Positions 17,853-27,328 are shown, counted from the stretch's first letter. The stretch is DNA of 64,000 nucleotides from Asaia bogorensis (GCF_900465345.1 NZ_UEGO01000031.1:238205-302204), one strand, 5' to 3'. A program made the numbers and translations. Notes: generated by a model not told the origin, from the letters alone.

Positions 17853-18761
17853 TCAGTCCGCCTTGACCAAGGCGATGCGATGCTGCGGTAATCCTGCCTT
17901 GTCGGCACGAAATGTAAAAAGACTCCCCGATTGCGGATACTGGGCAAGCACCGCATCGGAAAGGCCCTGACGCGCACTCGTGACATAGGCCGTCTTGCGA
18001 TCATCACCACCAAAGGCGACCTTGGTGACATTCATGGCAGGCACAGCAAAGGAGGCTCGTTCGACCCCATCGGGGGTGAAGCAACGCACATGAGCGCCAT
18101 TCCAGGTCGAGCACCAGATATTGCCTTCACTGTCTGACACAACGCCGTCGGGATAGCCCTTGTCCTCAGGCAGGTTCACGAAGATGCGCTTGTTCGACAA
18201 GGCCCCATCGGCTGAAAGGTCGAAACGGTAGATCACACCATTGGGGGTATCGCAGGCATAGAGGAGCTTGCCATCGGGCGAGACTGCGGGGCCATTGGCG
18301 ACCGTATATCCCGTATCATGGTGACGCAGCACGAACCCTTCTGCCGTGTGATGGACCGAATAGAGAGAACCGCTCGGCGCTTCTTCCGAATCATCCATTG
18401 TGCCAAACCAGCCGCGCCCGTGCAGGTCTACGCAGCCATCATTCAGGCGGTTGCCGGGCTTGTCGGCCTCTACATCCAGTTCCTTCTCGAAGCTGCTGGC
18501 CTGAGGGTCGAACCGGTAGAGCCCATCAGGCAGCCCCGCCAGAAAGGTGCCATCTTCCACTGGAAGCAGGAATGCGACCTTGCCGGGGGCGACCCAGTGA
18601 TGGGCCTCGCCCAGCCCCGGTGTGAACCGATGGACCTTGCGACCGTTGATATCGACGAAATAGACGGCGTTTTCACTGGAAATCCAGACCGGCCCCTCAC
18701 CCAGATCGGCGCGGATGTCATAAGCGCATGACGCGCAGGGTTCGCTGTTCAGATCGCTCAT
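17853..18761 (-). CDS. SMP-30/gluconolactonase-family protein
   Basis: Six-bladed beta-propeller lactonase-like enzyme, 302 residues. Metal ligand positions are visible: Glu in ADLGEGPVW (about residue 22), Asn in GNRLNDGCVD, Asn/Asp-type residues in NGPAVSPDGKLL, and Asp in YPDGVVSDSEGN. The family hydrolyses sugar lactones such as glucono- or galactonolactone using a divalent metal; which lactone is not decided by sequence. No signal peptide, so it is cytosolic. It lies convergent with the GNAT-Nudix gene (14-base gap) and divergent from the CinA-like gene. It sits apart from the pentose phosphate cluster, which has its own pgl. Confidence 0.9.
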   Translation of the reverse strand: MSDLNSEPCASCAYDIRADLGEGPVWISSENAVYFVDINGRKVHRFTPGLGEAHHWVAPGKVAFLLPVEDGTFLAGLPDGLYRFDPQASSFEKELDVEADKPGNRLNDGCVDLHGRGWFGTMDDSEEAPSGSLYSVHHTAEGFVLRHHDTGYTVANGPAVSPDGKLLYACDTPNGVIYRFDLSADGALSNKRIFVNLPEDKGYPDGVVSDSEGNIWCSTWNGAHVRCFTPDGVERASFAVPAMNVTKVAFGGDDRKTAYVTSARQGLSDAVLAQYPQSGSLFTFRADKAGLPQHRIALVKAD

Positions 18762-18892
18762 TTCCTGTCTCCTGCGAAAAGGTCATACTCAGGTTCATCA
18801 ACTCGAAGTTGATCGACGTGTCGGGATTTAACGTCAGGACACCCTGTATGGTTGACGACGTTATCATTCCCCGGCGATCAGAGGGAAACCCC

Positions 18893-19645
18893 ATGCCACC
18901 CACCGCCTGTCTTCTCATCATCGGCAACGAAATCCTGTCTGGCCGCACGCAGGATGCCAATATCCGCTTCATTGCGAACGGCCTCGCCCGCTCGGGAATT
19001 GCGCTGGAAGAAGTCCGCGTCATTCCGGACAAGGCCAGGCGCATCGTCGACACGGTTGCGACTTGTCGCGCCATGTTCGACCATGTCTTTACCACGGGCG
19101 GCATCGGCCCGACCCATGACGACATAACCGCCGCCTGCGTCGCGGAGGCCGTTGGAGTCCCCCTCGAAATTCACGAGGAAAGCTACCGGAAGCTGGAATC
19201 TTATCTGGGCAAGGAGAAATTCAACAAGGCGCGGCAACGGATGGCCTGGCTGCCGCGCGGCGCTGTCCCGATCGAGAACACCGTCTCGATTGCTCCGGGT
19301 TTTTCGATTGCCAATGTGCATGTCATGGCGGGCGTACCCTCCATCATGCAATCCATGTTCAACGCCCTTCTCCCAACCCTTGAAGGCGGGGCGCCTCTAT
19401 GCTCGGTGGCATGGCATGCGGATTTGCGTGAGGGGACATTGGCGGAGGGGCTGGAGGCAATCCAGAACGATTTCCCGACACTCGACCTTGGCTCCTATCC
19501 GTTTGAACGTGCTGACGGGCGGAAGGGTGTGTCTCTCGTCGCCAAGGGCTACGATTCAGATCAGGTGGCGCAAGCTGGTGAGCGCATCCGTCAACTGATC
19601 GATTCGCTTGGAGTGACGCCGATCGAGGGTGAACCCGCTCCCTGA
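18893..19645 (+). CDS. CinA N-terminal/MoaB-like (competence/damage-inducible protein A) domain protein
   Basis: A 250-residue protein of the molybdopterin-binding (MoaB/MogA) fold, with LLIIGNEILSGRTQDANI at the N-terminus and FTTGGIGPTHDDITAACVAEA as the central signature, matching the COG1058 half of CinA. It lacks the C-terminal nicotinamide-nucleotide amidase domain. Annotated family members are called competence/damage-inducible protein A; the true substrate is unclear. The start at 18893 is preceded by GAGGGA; an in-frame ATG 45 bases upstream is possible but adds residues with no similarity. It is divergent from the SMP-30 gene. Confidence 0.9.
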   Translation: MPPTACLLIIGNEILSGRTQDANIRFIANGLARSGIALEEVRVIPDKARRIVDTVATCRAMFDHVFTTGGIGPTHDDITAACVAEAVGVPLEIHEESYRKLESYLGKEKFNKARQRMAWLPRGAVPIENTVSIAPGFSIANVHVMAGVPSIMQSMFNALLPTLEGGAPLCSVAWHADLREGTLAEGLEAIQNDFPTLDLGSYPFERADGRKGVSLVAKGYDSDQVAQAGERIRQLIDSLGVTPIEGEPAP

Positions 19646-19652
19646 GAAGCAC

Positions 19653-19686
19653 AAAAAAAACCGCCAGACCTGTTGGCCGGGCGGTT
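19653..19686 (-). terminator. Rho-independent terminator for accA
   Basis: On the minus strand, AACCGCC and GGCGGTT arms flank a 14-base loop, followed by an eight-T run. A second inverted repeat (CGGGGTC/GACCCCG, 19703-19720) lies between it and the accA stop. Confidence 0.85.
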
Positions 19687-19736
19687 CTACATCCTTCCGG
19701 GTCGGGGTCGTCAGACCCCGTCCAGAAACTGGCACC

Positions 19737-20693
19737 TCAGAGCGTATCACGCCCCATCGCGAGGAATTTCTCGCGTCGCTTCGCCACCAGATTCTCTCCC
19801 TCGAAGGGAATGAGTTCGGCCAGCACATCGCCAATGGCATCACCGACAGCGGCAATCGCTTCTTCCGGGAAGCGCTGCGCCCCGCCGATGGGCTCGGGGA
19901 TGATACGATCGATCAGATGCAGCTTGAGGAGATCCTGAGCTGTCAGCTTGAGCGCCTCGGCCGCCGTAGCCGCCTGCTTGGGGTCGCGCCAGAGGATGGA
20001 CGCGGCACCCTCCGGGGCAATGACCGAATAAATCGAATGTTCAAGCATCAGAACGCGGTCACCGGCGCCAAGGGCAACAGCCCCACCCGATCCGCCTTCA
20101 CCGATGATGATGGCAATCAGCGGAACCGGTGCACGGAGACAGCAATCGGTCGAACGGGCAATAGCCTGCGCCTGACCACGCTCTTCAGCATCGATGCCGG
20201 GCCATGCACCTGACGTATCGATGAATGTCAGGATCGGCAGGCCAAAGCGACCAGCCATCTCAACAAGGCGCTGGGCCTTGCGATAGCCTTCCGGCTTGGG
20301 CATGCCGAAATTATGGCGCAGGCGCGACTCCATGTCGAAACCGCGCTCTGTGCCGATCACCATGACAGCCTGACCGCGAAAACGGGCAAGACCACCAACA
20401 ATGGCCTGGTCATCGTGGCCAAGGCGATCGCCAGCAAGCGGCGTATAGTCCTCAAGCAGCCCCTTGAAGTAATCAAGAGCGCGAGGACGCTGCGCATGGC
20501 GCGCGACCATGACCTTCTGCCACGGCGTCAGCTTGGTATAGGCCGCACGAAGCTGCTTTTCCGCCTTGTCGGACAATTTGCCGATTTCGTCGGCAATGTT
20601 GATGCCTTCGCCGTCCTTGGCCATCTGGCGAAGTTCGGCAATCTTGTTTTCAAGCTCGGCAACCGGCTTTTCGAAATCGAGATACTGACGCAT
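19737..20693 (-). CDS. accA: Acetyl-CoA carboxylase carboxyltransferase subunit alpha
   Basis: Transfers the carboxyl group from biotin to acetyl-CoA, forming malonyl-CoA with the AccD beta subunit: first step of fatty acid synthesis. 318 residues, typical length. It opens MRQYLDFEKPVAELENKIAEL, the normal AccA start, so ATG 20693 is used; a longer reading adds 12 residues in poor context. FIDTSGAWPGIDAEERGQ and IIIGEGGSGGAVALG are the carboxyltransferase motifs. It lies downstream of xerD on the same strand with a 48-base gap, and is ended by the terminator at 19653-19686. Confidence 0.96.
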   Translation of the reverse strand: MRQYLDFEKPVAELENKIAELRQMAKDGEGINIADEIGKLSDKAEKQLRAAYTKLTPWQKVMVARHAQRPRALDYFKGLLEDYTPLAGDRLGHDDQAIVGGLARFRGQAVMVIGTERGFDMESRLRHNFGMPKPEGYRKAQRLVEMAGRFGLPILTFIDTSGAWPGIDAEERGQAQAIARSTDCCLRAPVPLIAIIIGEGGSGGAVALGAGDRVLMLEHSIYSVIAPEGAASILWRDPKQAATAAEALKLTAQDLLKLHLIDRIIPEPIGGAQRFPEEAIAAVGDAIGDVLAELIPFEGENLVAKRREKFLAMGRDTL

Positions 20694-20741
20694 GCCCCGC
20701 CGATAGCACGGGTTCATGTTCCACAACAATCCGTCGCTTCA

Positions 20742-21668
20742 TCATGGCGCATCATCGGAAAGCGGGTGATGCTGGTTAAGCACCTGCCGCAGCCGCTCCT
20801 GCATCACATGGGTGTAGATCTGGGTCGTCGCGATGTCAGCGTGACCAAGGAGCATCTGCAAGGCGCGCAGATCCGCCCCGCGCTCCAGCAGATGGGTTGC
20901 GAAGGAGTGTCTCAGCACGTGAGGTGACACCAGATCAGGATCAATCCCGGCTCTGAGCGCTACATGGAGCAGGATCTTGTCGAATCCCTGACGGGTCAGG
21001 GCACGCGCCGGGTTGCGACCGGGGAAGAGATAGGGGCTATCGATATCCCGGTCGTGATGAAGCAGCGCCAGAGCGGCTTCGCGGGCTGCGTGGGAAATCG
21101 GTATGAGCCGCTCGCGCCCTCCTTTCCCCCTTATCAGCACCATTTCCGACTCACGCCTGAACAGACGCCCGGGCAGAGAGAGCAACTCCGAAATACGCAA
21201 ACCTGTCGTATAAAGCAGTTCGAGCGCCGTACGACTGACCAGATCGCGCCGCGGATCGTCATGGCCATGACATCCATCATCGAGAAGACGCTCTACCTGT
21301 GCCTCCGACAGAAGTTTGGGTAAGGGCTTCTCCAGACGCGGCATCTGGATGCTTTCCGTGGGGTCATGATCCGACCACCCTTCGCGCTGCACGAAACGGA
21401 AGAACTGGCGCAGGCATGAAAGCCGTCGTGCTGCGGTACTTGATGAGAGCCCCGAACGCCCCTGCCAGGCACCATAGGCAGCGATGCTTGTCTGCCCTGC
21501 CTCGAGCAGAGCCGCAGGCTCACCCTCATTCTGGCGCTTCAGGAAGGCAATGAAATCCGCAAGGTCCGAGGCGTAGGCCTGACGGGTGCGCGGGGCCGCA
21601 TTGCGCTCCGCCGCCAGCATCTCCAGGAAAGCCTCTGCCGCCGGAGGGAGCCCTTCAACCCCGGACAT
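20742..21668 (-). CDS. xerD: Site-specific tyrosine recombinase XerD
   Basis: Resolves chromosome dimers at dif together with XerC and FtsK. 308 residues: N-terminal core-binding domain (about 1-100), then the catalytic domain. Catalytic residues are visible: Arg in [14 protein letters not shown], Lys in [11 protein letters not shown], His-x-x-Arg in [14 protein letters not shown], His in [12 protein letters not shown], and Tyr in QIYTHVMQ. It is chromosome-encoded housekeeping, not an integrase: no att site, phage gene or tRNA is near. It follows the small membrane protein gene by 11 bases and precedes accA. Confidence 0.94.
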   Translation of the reverse strand: MSGVEGLPPAAEAFLEMLAAERNAAPRTRQAYASDLADFIAFLKRQNEGEPAALLEAGQTSIAAYGAWQGRSGLSSSTAARRLSCLRQFFRFVQREGWSDHDPTESIQMPRLEKPLPKLLSEAQVERLLDDGCHGHDDPRRDLVSRTALELLYTTGLRISELLSLPGRLFRRESEMVLIRGKGGRERLIPISHAAREAALALLHHDRDIDSPYLFPGRNPARALTRQGFDKILLHVALRAGIDPDLVSPHVLRHSFATHLLERGADLRALQMLLGHADIATTQIYTHVMQERLRQVLNQHHPLSDDAP

Positions 21669-21679
21669 GGGGGATTGGC

Positions 21680-21931
21680 TCAGTGCTGGAGCGTGGGCGC
21701 TGCGACGGGCTCTGGCATGGCGGGCATGGGTTTGGCGGGGGCGGCACCCGGCATGGCCGGTGCGGAATCAGCCGTTGTCGCGGCGAACTGCGTTCCCGGC
21801 AGATCCTTGTGCACCATCGTCTGTACGGGCAGTGGCGGGTTCATACCCAGCTTCAGAAACGCTCCGCCAAGACCCAGAACGATCAGGACAACGAGTGCAA
21901 GGGCGATCCGGGGAAAGCTCAGCATGGACAT
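21680..21931 (-). CDS. Small membrane-anchored protein of unknown function
   Basis: 83 residues. A hydrophobic segment at about residues 6-26 ([20 protein letters not shown]) is followed by an Ala/Pro/Met-rich tail, probably periplasmic. ATG at 21931 is chosen because CAGGAG lies seven bases upstream. It sits 11 bases before xerD, so the two are probably cotranscribed, and it is divergent from aroKB. A small protein in this position occurs near xerD/aroK in related alphaproteobacteria, but I recognise no named family. Confidence 0.75.
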   Translation of the reverse strand: MSMLSFPRIALALVVLIVLGLGGAFLKLGMNPPLPVQTMVHKDLPGTQFAATTADSAPAMPGAAPAKPMPAMPEPVAAPTLQH

Positions 21932-22039
21932 GAAAAACTCCTGGGAGACGGGCGTGTGGGCAAGATTTTCAGCCACAGGCCGCGCCCTGCCGGGGCTGCT
22001 CGGTGGCGAGCCGCTTTCCTGTATGTTAGCCTTGCCCGA

Positions 22040-23761
22040 ATGTCACGCCCCACCTTTTTTTCCGATCGAACCGAACCGATGCCCGACCTGCCTGATCCCG
22101 CAACCGGATCGGACTTCCCTGCCCCGAACCCTGCTGACCCGATCATTGTTCTCGTCGGCCTGATGGGCGCTGGGAAAACGACAATCGGCCGCCGTCTGGC
22201 GGCTCGACTCGGTCTGGAATTCGTGGATGCCGATCTTGAGATTGAGCGTGCCGCGGGCTGCACCATTTCGGAGATCTTCGCCCGGCATGGTGAGCCGGCA
22301 TTTCGTGATGGTGAGAGACGGGTGATCCAGCGCCTGCTGCAAGGACCTGCCAAGGTGCTCGCGACAGGGGGCGGCGCCTTTATCGACGCGCAGACGCGCC
22401 GTCTGGTGAAGGCCCACGCCCGGTCGGTCTGGCTGCGCTGCCCCCTGCCCGTGCTGGTGCGTCGCGTTTCGGGCCGCACAGGTCGCCCCCTGCTCGACAA
22501 GGGTAATGTCGAATCAACGCTTGCGGCGCTTCAGGCGCAGCGCCACCCCATTTATGCAGAGGCAGATATCGTCGTGGATTGTGGAGATGACAGCATCGAT
22601 CATGGTGCTCAGCGCATTATCGAGGCGCTCGATTCCTATGCCCACCCGCTTCGGGTACCCGTAACGCTTGAGTCGCATCATTATGAGGTTCTGATCGGGT
22701 CCGACCTGATCAGCCGTGCCGGGGCCTATCTGGCGCCCATCCTGCCCCAGAAGCGTGCGGTGGTGATTACCGATGAAACCGTGGCGAAGCTCCACCTCCC
22801 GCGCCTGCTTGGTGCACTGGGCGAGACCGGTATCGACGCCACCCCTTTCGTCGTTCCGGTGGGTGAGGAGTCGAAATCGCTCACCCGTTATGCCGCGCTG
22901 ATCAACGACATTCTGGACCACGGGATGGAACGCCATACAACGGTCATTGGCCTTGGCGGTGGCGTCGTGGGCGATCTTTCCGGCTTCGTGGCGTCCAGCG
23001 TCCTGCGTGGCGTTCCTTTCGTCCAGATCCCGACAACACTGCTCTCTCAGGTCGACAGCTCGGTAGGGGGCAAGACGGGCCTCAATGCCCGCGCTGGCAA
23101 AAATCTGGTCGGGGCCTTCTACCAGCCGCGCATCGTTCTGGCAGACAGTTCGGCACTGGCGACGCTGTCACGCCGTGAGCGCGTCGCGGGTTATGCCGAG
23201 ATCGTCAAGGCAGGCATTATTGCCGACCCCGCCCTGTTTGCCTGGTGCGAAGCCCACGGCGCCGACCTTCTCGACGGCGACCCGGCTGCCCTTGGCGAGG
23301 CCGTGCAACGTGCTTGCGCGTTCAAGGCGAAAATCGTGATGGACGACGAAAAGGAAACGGCTGCACAGGATGGAAGGGCCCTGCTCAACCTTGGTCACTC
23401 CTTCGGCCACGCTCTCGAGGCTCATTTCCGCTATGACGGGCGACTGCTGCATGGTGAGGCTGTATCGATCGGGCTCCATCTGGCCGCTGCCCTCTCTGTC
23501 GCCCTCGGCCTGTGCCCACGTGCCGACCTGGAACGCATCGACAGCCATCTGCGTGGCCTTGGCATGCCTGCCGGTCTCGACTGGTTCGATGAGAAACTGA
23601 GCGCCAGCGAACTGATTGCCTCGATGGCTCGCGACAAGAAGGTGCTTAATGGACGCCTCTCCTTCGTGCTGATTCGCGGGATCGGCCAGGCGTTCACGAC
23701 GCGTGATGTTGAAATGGACACGGTGCGTGACGTTTTGGTCCAGGAAGGTTGCTTCGCGTAA
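22040..23761 (+). CDS. aroKB: Shikimate kinase-3-dehydroquinate synthase fusion
   Basis: One chain with two steps of the shikimate pathway for aromatic amino acids. Shikimate kinase (about residues 34-200) has Walker [10 protein letters not shown], the FVDADLEIE shikimate-binding region and GGGAF. Dehydroquinate synthase (about 205-573) has [43 protein letters not shown] and [11 protein letters not shown] with the zinc His residues. Usually aroK and aroB are adjacent separate genes; here no stop separates them. The start is uncertain: ATG 22040 or 22079 (in frame, both without a clear Shine-Dalgarno); the former is listed. A longer open reading exists upstream but is antisense to the small membrane gene. 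Bifunctional entries are known in acetic acid bacteria, so the fusion is credible. Confidence 0.93.
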   Translation: MSRPTFFSDRTEPMPDLPDPATGSDFPAPNPADPIIVLVGLMGAGKTTIGRRLAARLGLEFVDADLEIERAAGCTISEIFARHGEPAFRDGERRVIQRLLQGPAKVLATGGGAFIDAQTRRLVKAHARSVWLRCPLPVLVRRVSGRTGRPLLDKGNVESTLAALQAQRHPIYAEADIVVDCGDDSIDHGAQRIIEALDSYAHPLRVPVTLESHHYEVLIGSDLISRAGAYLAPILPQKRAVVITDETVAKLHLPRLLGALGETGIDATPFVVPVGEESKSLTRYAALINDILDHGMERHTTVIGLGGGVVGDLSGFVASSVLRGVPFVQIPTTLLSQVDSSVGGKTGLNARAGKNLVGAFYQPRIVLADSSALATLSRRERVAGYAEIVKAGIIADPALFAWCEAHGADLLDGDPAALGEAVQRACAFKAKIVMDDEKETAAQDGRALLNLGHSFGHALEAHFRYDGRLLHGEAVSIGLHLAAALSVALGLCPRADLERIDSHLRGLGMPAGLDWFDEKLSASELIASMARDKKVLNGRLSFVLIRGIGQAFTTRDVEMDTVRDVLVQEGCFA

Positions 23762-23773
23762 CGACAAACCGGA

Positions 23774-23808
23774 AGAATGGCGTTTTCTCCTTACAGAACA
23801 GCCATTCT
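23774..23808 (+). terminator. Hairpin after aroKB, possible terminator
   Basis: AGAATGGC and GCCATTCT arms enclose a 19-base loop, 13 bases after the aroKB stop. There is no clear T-run afterwards, so termination is likely rather than certain. Confidence 0.5.
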
Positions 23809-24072
23809 CCTCACGATCCCTTGATGCCGCGATTCATGAACAAACCCGTTAGAACGGCTCGCTGCATAAGAAATTGTTAATCGGGCGGAATGGAGTGTTG
23901 CAGTTTGGACACGGCTATTTCGTCTAATCGTCAAATACCTATGGAACTCACTTCCTGAACCGGAACTGACGGCTCTATACGCACTTATGCATCGCGCTGA
24001 GCTTGTTGTTGCTTCGCCTCTCCGGAGGGAAAACAGCAGGCTTGAATGGATGAATTTATGAGGACGAAACTA
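23809..24072. other. Leader and promoter region of the OmpA-like gene
   Basis: Over 260 bases with no gene recognised, moderately AT-rich around 23870-23950. It should hold the promoter and a long 5' leader for the abundant porin. GGAGGG at 24024-24029 and ATGAGGAC just before 24073 are the two candidate ribosome binding areas. No consensus -35/-10 pair could be fixed by eye. Confidence 0.45.
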
Positions 24073-25218
24073 ATGCGTCTCCGCACGGCACTTCTGGCCA
24101 TGACGTCGATGGCAGCCGCCCCGACGATCGCCATGGCGAGCACCATCACCGGCCCGTATGTCAATATCGGCGGTGGCTACAATCTGGTTCAGACCCAGCA
24201 CGCTCACTTCTCTCCGACGACCCAGGCCGACGGCACGACCGGCAATGGCGGCACGAGCTCGAAGTTCCGTCACAAGGACGGCTTCACGGGCTTCGGTTCG
24301 TTCGGTTGGGGCTTCGGTAACGGCCTGCGCGCTGAAATCGAAGGCGTCTACAACTACTCCCAGATCAACCACCGCAACACGACACCGGTGACCGGTTCGA
24401 CCAGCGGTTCCGACCAGTCCTATGGCGGCTTTGTCAACGTTCTGTATGACATCGATCTGGCCCAGTTCGGCATCAACGTGCCCGTCACGCCGTTCGTCGG
24501 TGTCGGTGCAGGTTACCTGTGGCAGCACTACAACCCGATCACCACCGCCTACACCAATGGCGCTGTTAATCGCGTTGGCGGCACGCAGGGTGGCTTTGCC
24601 TATCAGGGCATCGTCGGTGCAGCTTACGACATTCCGGGCGTCCCGGGCCTCGCGCTCACGACCGAATACCGTATGATCGGCCAGACCTTCACGGATGGTG
24701 CATACCGCTCCACCTCGTGGAACCGTAACGGCACGGGCCTGCACAAGGGCAACGTGAACTTCGGTGACCGCTTCCAGCACCAGTTCATCCTGGGCCTGCG
24801 TTATGCCTTCGACACGGCTCCCCCGCCGCCGCCGCCGGTTGCCGTCGTTGCTCCCCCGGTCGTGCAGCCTGCCCGCACGTACCTGGTGTTCTTCGATTGG
24901 GACAAGTCGAACCTGACGGGCCGCGCTCGTGAGATCGTTGCCCAGGCAGCTCAGGCTTCCACGCACGTCCAGACGACGCGCATCGAAGTCAACGGCTACA
25001 CCGACAACTCTGCTGCTCACCCCGGTGCACGCGGCCAGAAGTACAACATGGGCCTCTCGGTCCGTCGCGCACAGTCGGTCAAGGCTGAGCTGATCCGTGA
25101 CGGCGTTCCTGCCGCTGCGATCGACATCCACGGCTACGGCGAACAGCACCCGCTGGTCCCGACGGGTCCGAACACCCGTGAGCCGCAGAACCGTCGCGTC
25201 GAAATCATCCTGCGCTGA
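24073..25218 (+). CDS. OmpA-family outer-membrane porin
   Basis: Major outer-membrane protein linking the membrane to peptidoglycan. A signal peptide (cut after about AMA in TIAMASTITG), then an eight-strand beta-barrel domain (GPYVNIGGGYNL to the FILGLRYAF end strand), a proline hinge (PPPPPP) and a C-terminal OmpA/MotB domain with YLVFFDWDKSNL, VNGYTDNSA and NRRVEIILR, which binds meso-diaminopimelate. ATG at 24073 is chosen because GAGG lies nine bases ahead; ATG 24046 and 24058 are in-frame alternatives. Its very regular, preferred codon use fits high expression. Terminators follow at 25229-25304. Confidence 0.92.
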   Translation: MRLRTALLAMTSMAAAPTIAMASTITGPYVNIGGGYNLVQTQHAHFSPTTQADGTTGNGGTSSKFRHKDGFTGFGSFGWGFGNGLRAEIEGVYNYSQINHRNTTPVTGSTSGSDQSYGGFVNVLYDIDLAQFGINVPVTPFVGVGAGYLWQHYNPITTAYTNGAVNRVGGTQGGFAYQGIVGAAYDIPGVPGLALTTEYRMIGQTFTDGAYRSTSWNRNGTGLHKGNVNFGDRFQHQFILGLRYAFDTAPPPPPPVAVVAPPVVQPARTYLVFFDWDKSNLTGRAREIVAQAAQASTHVQTTRIEVNGYTDNSAAHPGARGQKYNMGLSVRRAQSVKAELIRDGVPAAAIDIHGYGEQHPLVPTGPNTREPQNRRVEIILR

Positions 25219-25270
25219 TTTCGGCCTGAGAAAGAGGTCTCCCCGGAGGCCTCTTGATCGGTTCCAGATT

Positions 25271-25304
25271 AAAGGCCTCCGGCATTCGTGTCGGGGGCCT
25301 TTTT
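25271..25304 (+). terminator. Rho-independent terminator after the OmpA-like gene
   Basis: AAGGCCTCCG and CGGGGGCCTT arms form a 10-bp stem ending in five T. A weaker AAGAGG/CCTCTT hairpin lies just upstream at about 25229-25256. Confidence 0.85.
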
Positions 25305-25319
25305 CTTTGCGATCTCCCC

Positions 25320-25355
25320 TTGTCTGACCGACCACAGTATTACATATAAGTAATG
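25320..25355 (+). promoter_or_regulatory. Candidate promoter with overlapping ATTAC dyad
   Basis: TTGTCT (25320-25325) and CATATA (25343-25348) are 17 bases apart, a possible sigma-70 promoter for the small gene at 25405. The dyad ATTAC-ATATAA-GTAAT (25339-25354) overlaps the -10 position and resembles an operator. Confidence 0.4.
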
Positions 25356-25404
25356 TATTCGGAGGATAAGCAGTTCATGCTTCGCACCTCCGGGGAGGTT
25401 GGCC

Positions 25405-25548
25405 ATGGCTCAGACTTATCATATCAATCGCTCAGACCGCACCGGCATCACGCCGCTTCACCATGAAGGCGAGAATGTCTTCCTTATGCTCGGCGCCCTT
25501 GTGGGCGGGCTTTTCGCTCTCGGGGCGATCGCTTTGCTGACCCTGTGA
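25405..25548 (+). CDS. 47-residue single-span membrane protein
   Basis: An unlisted small gene. It has a strong ribosome binding site (GGGGAGG seven bases before the ATG), a polar N-terminal half (MAQTYHINRSDRTGITPLHH) and one hydrophobic segment at about residues 26-47 (VFLMLGALVGGLFALGAIAL). It sits between the OmpA-like gene terminator and its own strong terminator, so it forms a monocistronic unit. No named family is recognised; a small membrane regulator or stress protein is possible but unproven. Confidence 0.72.
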   Translation: MAQTYHINRSDRTGITPLHHEGENVFLMLGALVGGLFALGAIALLTL

Positions 25549-25566
25549 ACGACGCGTTCTCATAGC

Positions 25567-25598
25567 GAAAAAAAGCCCCGGTCTCCCGGGGCTTTTTT
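25567..25598. terminator. Bidirectional rho-independent terminator
   Basis: AAAAAGCCCCGG and CCCGGGGCTTTTTT arms around a three-base loop. It ends the small plus-strand gene and the convergent minus-strand prfC. Confidence 0.92.
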
Positions 25599-25658
25599 AT
25601 TCCAGACAATGTCATACCGGGTCTTACTCAAATAGCATCCCGCAAGGCACTCAGCTGA

Positions 25659-27221
25659 TCAGTTGCTCAGACCAATCTGCTTGATATCGTGAAACGCCAG
25701 ATCAGGATTCATCTCGACCATGCGACGCATCATGAAGTTCGAGCTCGCAAGAAAAACGGGATCGCCGTCAAGATCATCTGCCATGGCTGAGCGGTTCGCC
25801 ATGGAATAGGCTTCGATCTTGGTACGTTCGCCCGTCACCCAGCGGGCAATCGTATAGGGCGTCGATTCAAACCCGATGGCGACGCCATATTCGCCCTGCA
25901 AACGCGACTGCAACACATCGAGCTGAAGTGTGCCGACGACGCCTACGATGGGTGGCAGCCCATCCTGCGGGCGAAACAGCTGCACGACGCCTTCCTCTGC
26001 CAGTTCCACAAGCGCCTGACGCAGCTTCTTGGCTTTCATCGCGTCATCCAGGCGCACACGTCGCAGGATTTCGGGCGCGAAATGCGGCACGCCCGTAAAG
26101 CGAAGCTCTTCACTCTCACTGAGCGTATCCCCAATGCGCAATGTACCGTGATTGGGCAGCCCGACAACGTCACCCGCAAAGGCCTCCTCTGCAAGCTGAC
26201 GGTCACGCGCAAAGAAGAACTGTGGCGTATGCAGCGCAAACTGCTTGCCTGTGCGGACATGCTTCAGGCGCATGCCGCGCGTAAGCCGTCCCGAGCAGAT
26301 ACGGGCGAAAGCCATACGGTCGCGATGGTTGGGGTCCATATTGGCCTGGATCTTGAAGATCAGCGCCGTCACCTGCTCTTCATCGGCCTTGACCTCGCGC
26401 GTCTCACTGGGCTGGGCACGCGGCTCGGGTCCATAAGCCACCAGGGCATCGAGCAGATCGGTCACGCCAATTTCCTTCATGGCGCTTCCGAAGAACACAG
26501 GCGTCAAATGCCCGGCATCGAAAGACTCACGGTCGAACAAGGGCAGCGCAGCCTCGGCGAGTTCGAGCTCTTCGGAAAGCGCAACCATACGCGCGTCGGA
26601 TTGCGGAAGTGTCGCGGCCTCACCGCGTATCTCACGCGTGCGCATGTCATAGGTCCCGGCAAAATGACCGGCACGCCCAATCGGCCATGTCGCAGGCGAG
26701 GTATCCAGCGCCAGTGTCGAGGCGATTTCATCCAGCAGCCCGAAGCAGTCCTGCGCCTCGCGGTCCATCTTGTTGATGAAGGTCACGATGGGGATATCGC
26801 GCAAACGGCAGATCTCGAACAGCTTGCGCGTACGGTCCTCAATACCCTTGGCTGCGTCGATCACCATGACGGCGCAATCGACAGCCGTCAGCGTACGGTA
26901 GGTGTCCTCCGAGAAGTCTTCATGGCCCGGCGTATCGAGCAGATTGAACACGCAGCCGCCATATTCGAAGGTCATGACCGAGGTCACAACCGAAATGCCG
27001 CGGTCACGCTCGATACCCATCCAGTCGGACTTGGTACGGCGGCGCTCGCCCTTGGCGCGTACATTGCCCGCAAGCTGGATGGCACCACCCGCGCGCAGGA
27101 TACGCTCTGTCAGGGTCGTCTTACCGGCGTCAGGATGCGAAATGATGGCAAAGGTCCGGCGGCGCCGGATCTCGCTGGCAAGGCCCGTGGCAGAAACGGA
27201 GGCGGACGCGGCTTCGGACAT
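25659..27221 (-). CDS. prfC: Peptide chain release factor 3
   Basis: GTPase that releases RF1/RF2 from the ribosome after termination. 520 residues. G1 ISHPDAGKTTLTE, the RGISVVTSVMTFEY switch I, G3 LLDTPGHEDFSEDTYRTL and G4 FINKMDRE are all intact, then RF3-type domains II and III. The longer switch region GERRRTKSDWMGIERDRG distinguishes RF3 from EF-G. It lies 107 bases downstream of rpsD, with a hairpin between, so it may be separately or partly co-expressed. Confidence 0.95.
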   Translation of the reverse strand: MSEAASASVSATGLASEIRRRRTFAIISHPDAGKTTLTERILRAGGAIQLAGNVRAKGERRRTKSDWMGIERDRGISVVTSVMTFEYGGCVFNLLDTPGHEDFSEDTYRTLTAVDCAVMVIDAAKGIEDRTRKLFEICRLRDIPIVTFINKMDREAQDCFGLLDEIASTLALDTSPATWPIGRAGHFAGTYDMRTREIRGEAATLPQSDARMVALSEELELAEAALPLFDRESFDAGHLTPVFFGSAMKEIGVTDLLDALVAYGPEPRAQPSETREVKADEEQVTALIFKIQANMDPNHRDRMAFARICSGRLTRGMRLKHVRTGKQFALHTPQFFFARDRQLAEEAFAGDVVGLPNHGTLRIGDTLSESEELRFTGVPHFAPEILRRVRLDDAMKAKKLRQALVELAEEGVVQLFRPQDGLPPIVGVVGTLQLDVLQSRLQGEYGVAIGFESTPYTIARWVTGERTKIEAYSMANRSAMADDLDGDPVFLASSNFMMRRMVEMNPDLAFHDIKQIGLSN

Positions 27222-27263
27222 CGAAAACTAACCTTCGGTAAAACGGCAAATACCAGAAACGAC

Positions 27264-27299
27264 AAATGCCGGACCGGGGGTGAACCCGATCCGGCATTG
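27264..27299 (-). terminator. Long hairpin between rpsD and prfC
   Basis: AATGCCGGA/TCCGGCATT outer arms plus a CGGG/CCCG inner stem. On the minus strand it follows rpsD and is succeeded by a broken T-rich stretch (TTTGTCGTTT), so it may be an attenuating terminator. Confidence 0.6.
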
Positions 27300-27328
27300 G
27301 CCAGAAACACCCGGAAGAAACGGGTCTT

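Noticed and set aside
20742..21668. XerD as a sign of a mobile element
   Set aside because: Sequence and neighbours (accA, small membrane gene) are chromosomal; no att site, tRNA, phage or transposase gene is present.
24070..25335. A 421-residue open frame antisense to the OmpA-like gene
   Set aside because: Mirror of a strongly codon-biased gene; no ribosome binding site and no family similarity.
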